Shown: in pieces, positions 22,143 to 33,131 of the stretch | Layout of the letters: each line of letters begins with the position of its first letter | Position numbering within the stretch: the first letter of the stretch is position 1 | Source: Hypericum androsaemum | Lineage: Eukaryota; Streptophyta; Magnoliopsida; Malpighiales; Hypericaceae | Assembly (NCBI GenBank): GCA_963995505.1 | Contig: OZ023184.1 | Coordinates: 8,386,308-8,450,307 of the forward strand | Direction of reading: 5' to 3' | Length of the DNA: 64,000 nt | Translations under genes and position numbers: made by a program | Notes under the pieces: generated by a model | Told to the model about the DNA's origin: nothing | The model's database searches: none | What the model saw: the letters and a program-made list of their open reading frames with translations, nothing else

Positions 22143-23180
22143 AATTAAGGTTGTTTAGCGACTTTTTCTCTCTTTTTGTTTGATGTTTTTTGTGCTTATT
22201 GTCGATATCCTTAGGATTAATGGACGTATGACTGGTTTTTCTTCTTCTTTTGGATTCAAGTTATCTGATGGATTTCAGAATTTATTGATGTTTGAATACC
22301 AACCATTTATTCACAATCTCGATTATGTTTTGTTGGGAATTAGACTCCAATTATGGAGAAGACAAAATTTAATGATTAAAGAAATACTCGTTAGTCAAAC
22401 TGACTAAGTGAATAGTAATGATAATAGAGCTCGTACACCAATTTGTTGATGTTTGGATCCCTACCATTTATTCACAGCTCATATACCAATTAGATTACCG
22501 ATCGATATTGTGGGCTAGTGTACTGATATTATAACCTAACAATTTCTACAATTTGAACATGATAAAATTTTCGAATGTGGTAACACACTTTGAACAAATA
22601 TTTATTAATATTTTGTGTCAATATAGTAATGAATATAAATTCTTCTTTAAAATAAATTTAGTTCCAAATATAAACCGCAACAAACAATTAATTGATAGAA
22701 ATGCAAGTTCAATCCGTAAAAGTTTATCCTGAAAATATTCACGAAATTTAAACCGCCACAAGGTAAAAAGGGGCTCTAAAAGGCAAAACCGGGTCCTTTT
22801 TAAGAAAAAGGGAGGACCATCAATTGTGATTGGGCCGAGTCGATAATCTAACAAACCTGCGTCCATGAAATCAAAGCCCAGCTCAATCATAGAAAGGCCG
22901 AGACACAACCAAACCCAAGAACGTTTCCCCTTAAGCGTGCGGGAACGCCTCACACGTGTGAGATTTCAAAATAGAAAAAACCTAGTAGGGAAAAGGTCGG
23001 CGTACGATCCCGGGCAGCAACAAACGGGCAGACCCGCCAGCCTGCCCGTAATCTTTTTAACCCCCCGCTCCTCCTTTTAGTGACCGTCCCTTTCACCTCC
23101 CGCTTCTTTCCAATTATTCGAATTGATTTCCTTATAAATATTATTAAAAAAACCCCCAAATTTCAAAAACCCAAAAACCC
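22143..23180. other. Intergenic region and promoter of the importin beta gene
   Basis: 22150-22850 is AT-rich with no recognisable exon; the minus-strand frame 22618-22953 has no familiar domain. From about 22900 GC content rises and plant promoter motifs appear (see the G-box-like site and telo-box entries). Confidence 0.4.
22951..22960. promoter_or_regulatory. G-box-like palindrome CACACGTGTG
   Basis: A perfect 10-bp palindrome with the CACGTG core lies about 0.3 kb upstream of the probable importin beta leader. Such cores bind bZIP/bHLH factors in plants. Function at this site is inferred from position only. Confidence 0.45.
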
Positions 23181-23225
23181 TCCTCCTCCTCCTCTAATCC
23201 CCAATCTCTCTCTTTCGGGACCAGG

Positions 23226-23234
23226 AAACCCTAA
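23226..23234 (+). promoter_or_regulatory. Telo-box AAACCCTAA in the importin beta leader region
   Basis: AAACCCTAA is the plant telo-box, common near the transcription start of housekeeping and translation genes. It lies just upstream of the probable leader-intron donor (GAG|GTACTA after 23293). Confidence 0.5.
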
Positions 23235-23932
23235 GGAGCTCTCTAATCCTGGCCTTCGCTTCCCGTTTCTCGTCTACCGCCGCGGTTCTCGAGGTACTAC
23301 TATTCTCTCTTCTCTCTTGTTGTGAGGGATCCGTTAGGGTTTATGTTTCTAGCCTCGTCGCATATTTATTGAACTAGTGGATTGGCATTTTTTTTGCTCT
23401 TTTTGTCACTTTTGGCTAATCTGTCACTGTTTAATCCGTTACTGTTGCTTGTTAGGGTTTTTTCTCGCTGGCCGCTTTTTTTTTTTTTGGTTTGGATCTC
23501 GGTTTTTGAGGTGCATGTTTGGATTTGATTCTTGGAGTGGAAGTCGCAGAGAGATTTTAACGAAAAATTTCGGTTTCATTTTTTTGAATTTTTTTCGAGC
23601 ATTTTGATGTTGTGTTGAATAATTGGGGTGGTGCTGTTTCTGGACTAAGTTGGTGGGGTGGCTTCTAAGGTGTTTAGATTTGCTTCTAGTTAAGCTCGGG
23701 CTTTGGATTCGATGTCTATCGAGGAGTTTGGTTTTGTATTGAGATAGTTGGGAATTGATCTTAGCTTTCCGCTTCTGCTATTTTATTTTGTGGCCTCTTG
23801 TTGCTAACGAGATGATGTGCTTCTCCTTGCATTGGTTGGCTTCCCATGTTTTGACTGTTTGAATTGGTTTGTATTTTGCTTTGTTCGTGAGTAAGACTTT
23901 TGACGAGGTTTTCTATTGCAGAGTGTGGAAGA

Positions 23933-26639
23933 ATGGCTCTAGAGATCACTCAATTTCTGTTGTCTGCTCAGTCTCCTGATGCCTCTGTGCGAACTCAGGC
24001 TGAGAGCAATCTCAAGCAGTTCCAGGAGCAAAACCTGCCTCTGTTTCTCCTCTCTCTATCGGTCGAGCTAGCAAATCAGGAGAAGCCTAATGAATCACGC
24101 CGGCTGGCAGGTATATTACTCAAGAACTCCTTGGATGCGAAGGATGTTGCAAGGAGAGAACAGCTTGTTCAGCAATGGGTGGCCACAGATAGCGCCATCA
24201 AATCACAAATAAAGGACTTGCTTTTGAGGACACTTGGATCATCTGATGCGGAGGTAGGACATACTTCTGCCCAAGTGATTGCCAAAGTAGCATCTATTGA
24301 GATCCCCCGCAAACTATGGCCAGAGCTCATTGGATCATTGCTGAACAACATGACTCAGCAAAATAGCGCTTCAGCGCTTAAGCAGGCAACCTTGGAAACT
24401 CTTGGTTATGTTTGTGAGGAGATATCTGATAAGGATCTTGTGCAAGATGAAGTGAACTCTATCCTCACTGCTGTAGTCCAAGGTATGAACCTTGCTGAAC
24501 TTAGCCCAGCGGTTCGTCTTGCTGCAACAAAGGCTTTATACAATGCACTGGATTTTGCACAGACAAACTTTGAGAACGAGATGGAGCGTAATTTCATTAT
24601 GAAGGTGGTATGTGAGACAGCTGTGTCTAAAGAAATCGAGATCAGAAAGGCTGCCTTTGAGTGTTTGGTTTCAATAGCATCTACCTACTATGGGGTACTT
24701 GAACCATATATGCAAGCACTGTTCGAGCTTACATCAAATGCGGTGAAAGCAGACGAGGAGACGGTTTCCCTCCAAGCAATTGAGTTTTGGAGCTCCATCT
24801 GTGATGAAGAGATAGAGCTCCAAGAGTATGAAGTTCCGGAAAGTGGGGATTCGGGGCCTGTTCATTTTCGCTTCATAGAAAAGGCCCTTCCCACTCTCGT
24901 TCCCATGTTGCTTGAAACATTACTGAAGCAGGAAGAAGATCAGGATCAGGATGATAGCATCTGGAACATATCCATGGCTGGTGGTACATGTTTAGGTCTC
25001 GTTGCTCGAACTGTTGGTGATGATGTGGTACCCATTGTCATGCCATTCGTGGAGGGAAACATAATGAAGCCAGATTGGCGTTGCCGTGAAGCAGCCACAT
25101 ACGCCTTTGGTTCTATTATTGAGGGACCCAGCTTTGAGCGGCTTTCACCACTGGTGAATTCTGGATTAGATTTTCTGCTTACCGCTATGAAGGATCAAAA
25201 CAACCAGGTCAAGGATACAACTGCCTGGACTCTTAGCAGGATATTTGAGATGCTACACAGTCCTTCATCCGGATTTTCTGTTATCTCGCCAGAGAAACTC
25301 CAGAGAATTATGTCTGTGCTGTTGGAGAGTCTTGATGATGCTCCAAACGTGGCTGAGAAGGTCTGTGGGGCGATTTATTACCTTGCCCAAGGATATGAGG
25401 ATGCTGGAAAAGATTCCTCTCTTCTCTCTCCATTCCTCCCTGGAATCTTTTCTCAACTTCTTAAAACAGCGGAGCGTACAGATGGCGCTCTCTCAAAGCT
25501 CAGATCTTCTGCATACGAGACACTAAATGAGGTGGTCAGGTCCTCTAATGTTGCAGAAACATCTCAAATAACAATGGAGCTGCTCCCAGTTATTATGAAT
25601 AAGCTAGGACACACTTTGGAGCTTCAGATTGCTTCGTCAGAGGACAGAGAGAAGCAAGGAGATCTGCAAGCTTCCCTCTGCGGCACTATACAGGTTATCA
25701 TTCAGAAACTTAGCGGTATGGAGGAGACCAAGGCAATTATTCTCCAGGCTGCGGATCAAATAATGATCCTGTTTCTGAAGGTTCTTGCTTGTCGAAGCTC
25801 CACAGTCCACGAGGAGGCAATGCTAGCCATTGGATCGCTGGCCTATGCATCAGGATCTGAGTTTGCGAAGTATGTGCCTGAGTTATACAAGTATCTTGAA
25901 ATGGGATTGCAGAACTTTGAGGAGTACCAGGTTTGCTCCATTACTGTTGGGGTACTGGGTGACATCTGCCGTGCCATTGATGATAAGATCTTGCCTTATT
26001 GTGATGGAATCATGAGCCACCTCATCAACAATCTTAGAAGTTCCGAACTCAATAGGTCTGTCAAGCCTCCCATCTTCTCCTGCTTTGGAGATATTGCCCT
26101 GGCTATTGGGGACCAGTTCTCCAGGTATATTGATTCAGCAATTGCAATGCTGCAAAGCGCTGCACATTTATGTGCCCAGATAGATTCTAGCGATGAGGAA
26201 ATGGTGGATTACGGATACGAGCTTAAGCGCAGCATCTTTGAAGCATATTCTGGTATTCTGCAAGGATTCAAGAACTCAAAGCCCGAGGTGATGCTGCCAC
26301 ATGGAGCACATCTTCTGCAGTTTATAGAATTTGTGTTCAGGGAAAAGGAAAGGTACTTCTGGGATTTCAAATCATCTTTTAAGATAATTCATCTTATTGT
26401 TTAGATTCTGTCTAATGCTTTGTGTTTCTCTCCGAGGCAGGGATGAGTGTGTCATGAAAGCTGCTGTTGCCGTGATGGGTGATTTGGCAGATGCACTGGG
26501 CACAAACACGAGGATACTATTTAAAGACAATTCGTTCTACGTCAACTTCATCGGTGAATGTCTTCAGTCGGATGATGAACAGCTCAAGGAGACGGCTAAT
26601 TGGACGCAGGTTATGATCTCGCGCGTGATGGTGTCGTGA
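23933..26639 (+). CDS. KPNB1: Importin subunit beta-1 (karyopherin beta)
   Basis: Nuclear import receptor; carries cargo, directly or through importin alpha, through nuclear pores and is released by Ran-GTP. Two coding exons, 23933-26352 and 26441-26639, join at FREKER-DECVMKAAV to give 872 residues, the normal length for plant importin beta-1. The N-terminus MALEITQFLLSAQSPDASVR leads into the importin-beta N-terminal domain (about 20-100, with ESNLKQFQ and RRLAGILLKNSL). The rest is a HEAT-repeat solenoid with acidic loops (EEDQDQDDSIWN). ATG 23933 follows a leader-intron acceptor at 23920-23921, and the short frame extension upstream to 23900 is intronic. The probable leader intron is 23294-23921. 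No damage is visible. Confidence 0.96.
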
Positions 26640-27590
26640 GCGATTTAGGTCTTGCCAAAGGCAGTTAGTTGTTGCTTCTCTATTCGTCTTTTCGATTAAG
26701 CAAACAAGATCATGTAACCACCAGTTGTGGCCACATAACGTGCGTCAGGGTCTGAGTTAATCATCCGTTTCTCCATGGGATGAGGGATTGTTTGTCTTGT
26801 CAAGTCCGAGCATTGTCGAACTGTCTCGTCTCGTCTTAAATGTGTACTTGTTGGTTGGTGGTTCTTTAGTCAATGGTTGATCATTTTGATCAAGATTATT
26901 CTTCTTCTTCTTCAACTGCATCGTTTTTTTTTTCTGGAGATTGCAACTGGTAGTTCAATATTAAAGCGCTTGCTTTTTCCCTCAGTTGCCATCTCCATCT
27001 ACAGAATTGCTGTGTTATTTTGTCAAAGGGATGATGACACATTAGTCTTGATATTGAGGATGTCTTTTTCAAAAAAAAAAATTTACTTGAAAAAATTAAG
27101 TTCTTTATTATTTGGTAAGTCCCATGTATGAATACAGTAATATTTCAAAAACGACAATATATTGGGAGAAAAATTTATTAAAAACATAAAATTTCTAGAT
27201 AAGCTTGAGTAATAATTACTAATTAGGTCTATTGCGCTGCTTTAAGTGTAAAATGCCCTATCATCTTGGAGTTACTAGTTAGTTGGATTAAGTTATGACC
27301 AGCCAATGAACTGCGGCTGACGTTTCCTTCTTGGGGAATAAATCACATGGCCAAGTGGGATTATTATAAAATAATGAACCAATCGATTCAAGCTTAAGCC
27401 CCATACGTCAAACGGAAAAACTTTATCCTATTTTTTATTATTATTTTGGGTTATTGGTTTTTTATTAAATGGGTTGTTGGTTTATCTTCTGCCTTTAGTC
27501 TCAATTGCTCCAAGATTGTTGTGTTTGTAGTCTAATCACCCAATCAAAGCTCCAAACTGGTCAAAACACACAAAAAAGATTCACCTGGAG
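26640..27590. other. Importin beta 3' region and intergenic DNA
   Basis: The first few hundred bases are the probable 3'UTR. The remainder is AT-rich with no exon recognised. 27490-27590 is the upstream region of the pyruvate carrier gene. Confidence 0.4.
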
Positions 27591-28561
27591 ATGGCATCTT
27601 CCAAGCTACAAGCTATCTGGAATCACCCTGCCGGTCCTAGGACCAGTTATGTTTTTTCTTTTTCTTCCTTGTCGTTTCGTTTTTCGTTTTCAATGTTTCG
27701 AACTCCAATCAGTACGGATATAGTTTCGACCAAAATTCTTTGCCTCCTGATTCCGTGCTAGTAACACCAAAAGGATTTGCTAGAATGATCTAAAACCCGT
27801 TTCCTTCTTTCGATGACATGATCATTTCCTAAGTTTCACGGCGTGACTGGTTAATTGATGTGTGGATAATTATCAGTACAGTTCATTTCTGGGGTCCAAC
27901 CTTCAAGTGGGGACTAAGCATAGCTAATGTTGCTGACTTCTCCAAGCCACCAGACCACTTGTCCTACCCGCAGCAGATAGGTACGTACCAAAAACTGTGC
28001 TCCATCATTCGACGTTCGGGATGTTCTGACAAAAATACTTATCAGGATAGGATCCGGGATGCCTGAATATGACCCGACGATTATTTGTATGTTTCTGATG
28101 ACTTCCAAGCTCTTTTGATTTTGCAGCCGTATCGGTCAGTGGACTCATATGGACACGCTACGGCACCGTAATCACACCTGTGAGTGATTTTGGGATAATG
28201 TTGGACAATAATGCCGTTGGAGCACTATTAACTTTGTGTTTTTTTGGTTGAAACTAATTGCGATGGTAGAAAAACAGGAATCTGGTTAGCGTTAACTTCG
28301 CGATGGCTCTAACGGGGATGTACCAGATCTCACGCAAACTGAGGTAAGCTTTCGTCCATTTTCGTGACGGGTTTGGAGATATTGCGTCGACTAATTAGTT
28401 TTCGTTACGTTAAGGGTTCGAACCTTCGATCTCGACTAAAATGTCAGTTGCTAGTCTTGTTAAGGTTATCGTATTAATCTTTTGTTGTGATGTTGGTTTA
28501 TTTGTCTCACAGGCAGGATCTGTCTTCCAACCCAGAAGAAGATGCTGCTGCAAAAGAATGA
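27591..28561 (+). CDS. MPC2: Mitochondrial pyruvate carrier subunit (MPC2/NRGA1 type)
   Basis: Inner-membrane subunit of the mitochondrial pyruvate carrier, expected to work as a heterodimer with MPC1 to import pyruvate into the matrix. Exons 27591-27645, 27882-27980, 28127-28179, 28270-28343 and 28513-28561 join in frame to 109 residues. The start MASSKLQAIWNHPAGPRT is followed by IHFWGPTFKWGLSIANVADF, then PPDHLSYPQQI, SGLIWTRYGTVITP and VSVNFAMALTGMYQISRKLR. This is the plant MPC2/NRGA1 pattern, including HFWGPTFKW and the Trp-Arg-Tyr of the middle helix. The exons are too short to show as long frames, and all junctions have GT/AG. Which of the MPC2-like paralogues it is cannot be told. 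Confidence 0.95.
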
Positions 28562-29058
28562 CGACAGTTTGGTTAACCAGTCATCGCAGGCTTGATGCTT
28601 GGTTTCTCTTTATAGTTAGGAGTCTGGACAGCTTTTTATTGTAGTGTAAACAATAACTGTGAAAATATGGGAATGCCCAAATGAAATGACGATCTTCTTA
28701 ACTGAAGGCACTCGAATAAGAACTGAAACAGCAAGATATCCACCCATCACAGAGGCATCTTTTAAGGTTCTTGTTCCCAATGTTCGAGCCGTGCCAAGCG
28801 CAGTGGTTTAGAATGCGAAGAACGGGATTATGAAGCCAGCCTGGCATTTGCGATGCAGGAATGCGAGAGTTCGACAAGGCATCATAGCCGAACACGAGAC
28901 GGATTGTCTCACAATAAGGAGCAAATAGATAACCAGATACTATCTAGCAAATCTCCAACACGAATGTCCAAAAAATTGTTATCTGATGGACTGAAAACTG
29001 TTGTCCAAGTGTTATAGAGTCACTCTAGGAACTTTAAGGATGCATGTCTAGTTATTTC
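28562..29058. other. Convergent 3' regions of the MPC and ARM-repeat genes
   Basis: Two genes end toward each other here: the plus-strand MPC gene at 28561 and the minus-strand ARM gene at 29059. No exon is seen; the frame at 28698-28895 (minus) lies in the expected 3'UTR. Confidence 0.45.
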
Positions 29059-30884
29059 TCACTGGGAACTATCATACCTCAAATCTTCGAATCTCTTCAG
29101 CAAAGATGTCTTATACTCCTCGATTTCAGCTTCCTCCACAGAATTCAGAATAGACTTGACAGCTGATAATGCCCCAGCTTGGTGCAAAGCTCCGACAGCT
29201 TCATCTGCATTGTTAGAAGGCCATCATGGATCAAAATATAGACGCTGAGAAGTTTCAGCAACTCTATGCTCATTTTTGAACTAACAGGCAGATGTTAGGC
29301 TAGGAGAAGCATGCAAAGAACTCGTAAATTTTCCAAGAATCAAGAAAATTACCTACCTGCAACTGCGGATATTATTAATAACAGAAAGTAATACTCTTGT
29401 AACATCAATGGAGTCCTATCAACACTTCCCATGACGGGGAAAACCCACATGCTGACACCTCTGTTTTATTCAGTGACACAGTAAAAGCACTACTAGACGC
29501 ATTGCCGAAGAATCAGTTCTGTTTAATCGGACCTTATACTTGAGAAACAAACCATGGCATGGCTAAATTTTAGGCTACGGCATGCTAAATGCCGGCAGAA
29601 ATTGCAATCAATCATGATGTGTGTACCCCCAGCCACATTCTCGTTCAGATGTTGGAAATGCAGCCAATTGACATGTTAGCTCCAGCTTTAATATCTGCTA
29701 CAAACTATCTCAACTTAATATGTAGATCCAGGAAAACTTATCAAACAAACTATTATCTTTAACCTGCTAGTGACAGAGCAGCAAGCGCCTTCAGAGCTTC
29801 TTTCCGTGTGCGGTCATCTTTAGCAGCCTCCAACATGGTGACCAATTGTTGAGCCCCACCCATCTCCACAATTCTCATTCTTCTTTCATCTATCATGGAG
29901 CCAAACCAAAGAAGAAGCAGCTATGTCAAACCAACGATTTCAGCAAGGTCCAGCATAATATTCCAACAGGGCATTGGGGTCTAATTTTCTAACAGCATAG
30001 GATATCCCGATCGAAAGGCCACATTTGAATGGATTGCTACCAGAGAGATATTCCGGAAATAAAGAAGCAGCTATGTCATGTAGTGCAACAGTGTCATTAG
30101 GCCTCCCAACTTTAAGCTTTTGTCCGTGGTACACAATAACACCTTTCAGAAACTTGATTAGGGAGAAAAAATCAAGAGTGAAACAGTACCATCAGTAGCA
30201 AAGCGGGCTAATCTAGAAGCCCCTTGCCTCTTGAAGAAGGGGTCCTTCACTTGCAACAATGAAACTGATTGTTGCATCACATTATCACCTGTGAAAAAAT
30301 CAATGCCCGTTCATTGTCAGTGCTTGTTGGAACAAACTTGAGCAACTTACAACCAGCAGAAAAAAAACTTCAGATCACCAGCATCAACTACACAAGTCAA
30401 CCACGTCACGTCGTTAGATGCCAATAACATTTCAATCCTCCATGTTTGCTATTATTGGAAGGCAGGTGAAGAACGGAAGTACCCATGTAAGGGAAGAACT
30501 GATAACCAACTGCAGCGGCGGTGCCAGCGAATATCAACTTCAACAACCATCCGATCTTCCTTTCAGCCTCCTCCTCTAATGCTGCCTCATCTCCTACTCC
30601 TACACATTTGTGTAATCTAAACAACGAAGGAAAAACGTCCAACGGAAGGAAGAAAGAAAAAACTGATCAAATTAAGGAACTTACCTCCTTTACTGAAAGA
30701 TGATGAGAAATTTCGAGAATGAGCGTGTGAAGTTGCACTCCGCCTAAGATACTGCTACATTTTTGTCACATAATGCAAATGAGGAGGCGGGGTGACCAAA
30801 ATCGAAGAGGAAAATGAAGAAAACAAGGTCAGCACTGGGAGATCAGATCCTCACAGTGTTGAACCGAGCTGCCAACATCCGCAT
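29059..30884 (-). CDS. Small ARM-repeat-like protein, probably mitochondrial
   Basis: Six exons on the minus strand (30884-30855, 30751-30685, 30599-30483, 30288-30190, 29889-29764, 29204-29059) join in frame to 194 residues. The first exon is only 30 bp and encodes MRMLAARFNT; the next begins YLRRSATSHAHSRNFSSSFS. This Arg/Ser-rich, acid-poor start looks like a mitochondrial presequence. Then come an acidic stretch (GDEAALEEEAERKIGWLLKL), a possible membrane helix (LIFAGTAAAVGYQFFPYMG, about 55-72) and two ARM-like helical units (LARFATDDERRMRIVEMGG; RKEALKALAALSLAGDEA). The family resembles uncharacterised plant ARM-superfamily proteins; biochemical role unknown. Internal exons share the same phase, usual for repeat proteins. 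The first exon is the least certain part. Confidence 0.8.
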
Positions 30885-31545
30885 TCTGCTACTCCTACCT
30901 TGGTCTTCTTCGCGGGAGGGTTCCAATTCACAACTCCATTCGGTAAACAACTAGAGTTCAACGATCAAGTCAGAATCCCTAATTGCGCAATTAAAAAGCA
31001 AAACCCTAACCCTAATCTTAATCCTCCATCTTATATATATAGAAACGTCGCAAACTACAACATCCTACTAAAAAAGGCACACGGCGAAGTGAGTTTCGTC
31101 CTATAATCGAAAAATTTAACCTTTCTTGTGTCTTTATCCCAAATGGGTAGAATAGAATAGTCTTCTATCAGCTGCTCCGCTGGTATTTCCGCTTCCGAGC
31201 GCGCGCAAGGAGAAGGGCGCGGTGATGGGTGACTTTTTTTTTCCTGTTTGTGGTTAGTTTGGGCTAAAAAGCCCATTTGGAATGGTTTTTCTTCTCGGCT
31301 TCTCCTGTCAGTTACTAGGCATCTATTGATTAATAGCATGCGCGATTATGTTTAATGGTATGCCCAGCTATGTTTAAGTGATATGTTCAGATACGACTAT
31401 TATATTAAAATAATTAATATTAAATAATAATAATTAAAATTAAATAATTAGTTAAATAATATATCAGATTGATTTATTTCAATATAATATACGAGTTTGC
31501 TTCACTTGGTAAACCAATTTGCAAAATTTTAATTGAAAAAAAAGA
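30885..31545. other. Upstream region of the ARM-repeat gene
   Basis: 5' side of the minus-strand ARM gene, then AT-rich DNA (31370-31490 has many ATTAAATAATAA-type repeats). Open frames at 30792-31106 (plus) and 31055-31339 (minus) lack any recognisable domain and overlap the likely leader, so I do not call them. Confidence 0.4.
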
Positions 31546-31815
31546 AAAAATCTAATTTAGTACCCTCTGGTATAAAATTGATCAATAGAATCAAACTTAT
31601 TCTAATTAAAATTAATTAGGTCCACAGACAAGCTGCCCGGATCCTCCCCCTCCTGCTCGAACCCTGCCCAGCCATCTGGACCGGTCACATCAGAGTTCGC
31701 TGATGACGTGATGGGGAGGATCCAGGTAGCTGCCTGTGGACCTAATTGATCTTAATTAGAATAAATTTGACTCGATTGATCAATTTTATACTACAAGTTA
31801 CTAAAGTGATTTTTT
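31546..31815. repeat. Foldback (long inverted repeat) MITE-like element
   Basis: The left arm (TATAAAATTGATCAATAGAA, then TATTCTAATTAA, TTAGGTCCACAG, GGATCCTCCCC) is the approximate reverse complement of the right arm (GGGGAGGATCC, CTGTGGACCTAATTGA, TTAATTAGAATAAA, TTGATCAATTTTATA). The arms are about 105 bp each, roughly 80% alike by eye, around a spacer of about 55 bp. Exact ends and target duplication were not determined. Confidence 0.75.
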
Positions 31816-31978
31816 GCGATACTATAGGGAACTAAAGTGGACTTTTATGACGCACGCGTCAGCCTTTCCTCTCTATTATGCAATTTTTTCTATTCAAATT
31901 ACAATTAATACAAGTTTGCCACTGGGGTTCTTCCGTTGCTCCTTTGGTCCGGACGAGCCGGAAAAGTCTATTCCTGAC

Positions 31979-32530
31979 TAGGGGTGAGCAAAAATACCCG
32001 AATCCGATATTTTTTTGGATTCGGATTCGGATAATTTTATGTTCGGATTCGGATTATCCGAATATATTATTTCGAATTCGGATAAGAAAATCATAAATTT
32101 GGATTATCCGAATATCTGAATTTTTAACCCATTTACTTAGAATTTAAAATGGTACAGATTAAGGTCTTCATATTTCCCCTCATCTTTGTTAATTAAGGTC
32201 TTCATTTTTGTAAAGTGGTACGGATTCCATGTCCATGACTATTTAATTAATTAATTATTACTAATAATTATTAAGTAAAGTGATATGTTGCTTGGAATTA
32301 TTAAGTATTAATTAATTATTACTAATAATTCAGACGATAAGTCGTCTATTTTTTTTAATTCGGATAATTCGAATTATCCGAATCCGTATCCGAAATAATT
32401 TTAGATTTTGAATTTCGGATAATTCACTATTTGAATTCAGATTCGGATAAAAAAAAACATAATTTCGGATATTTCGGATAATAAAAAATTCGGATAATTC
32501 GAATTCAGATTATCCGAATACTCACCCCTA
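31979..32530. mobile_element. Non-autonomous hAT element, TAGGGGTGAG ends, 8-bp TSD
   Basis: Ends TAGGGGTGAG and CTCACCCCTA are a perfect 10-bp inverted repeat. Flanks TTCCTGAC (31971-31978) and TTCCAGAC (32531-32538) match at 7 of 8 positions. Both halves carry dense TTCGGAT/ATCCGAA repeats, which could serve as subterminal transposase sites. Length 552 bp with no coding capacity. The end sequence is related to, but differs from, the hAT at 2392. Confidence 0.9.
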
Positions 32531-32538
32531 TTCCAGAC

Positions 32539-33131
32539 TATTTTCGTCCTTCAACACCGACCCAATCCAAGCCTCTCTGAAAATGCAATGTACTTTATCA
32601 CAATGTATTGATTCTACGGATTCTGAACTGCACTATTTAGAACCCAACAGTTCTTGCTTAAATTGAAATAATTTTCTTGACAATAATTATATTAAAGTTT
32701 CTTAAAGTAAAGATAACTTTGATATCTTTCGAATGTATATGTTATCGAGTAACTTTGATAAATGATTCACGGAAATTTTTTTCTCAATTGAAAATTGAAT
32801 CCCTTGATTTCCGGCTCTTCGACTTCCATAAAGGTAAGTGACAATCCCCTATTGGCTCACGAAAAGGCTCAATACAATCTCTCTTCTTCTCTCTCTCCGT
32901 ACAAAATAAAGACTACTTTTTGAGGGGTATTAAAAAAAAAAAAACTTTACCACTCCTTCGCCAGCAAGTCTCTCCCTCTCTCCTGTGCCGGTACTTAAAA
33001 CAAACTAAACAACAACAACAGTTGTTCACTTGCATATTTTCTGGGTCTATCTCTCTCATTGCCTTCTTACATTCTTACGCGTTACTCACCTGTCTGCCAC
33101 CGGAAATATCATCACTTTCGTACGTGTGGAA
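32539..33131. other. Upstream region of the NO VEIN-like gene
   Basis: Promoter and leader region. It contains a CT-rich tract (CTCTCTTCTTCTCTCTCTCC near 32878), an A-run (32931-32943) and an ACAACAACAACA run near 33011. No exon upstream of ATG 33132 was identified. Confidence 0.4.

Noticed and set aside
29940..30134. Minus-strand frame between exons of the ARM-repeat gene
   Set aside because: It falls inside the intron 29890-30189, and flanking exons join in frame without it.
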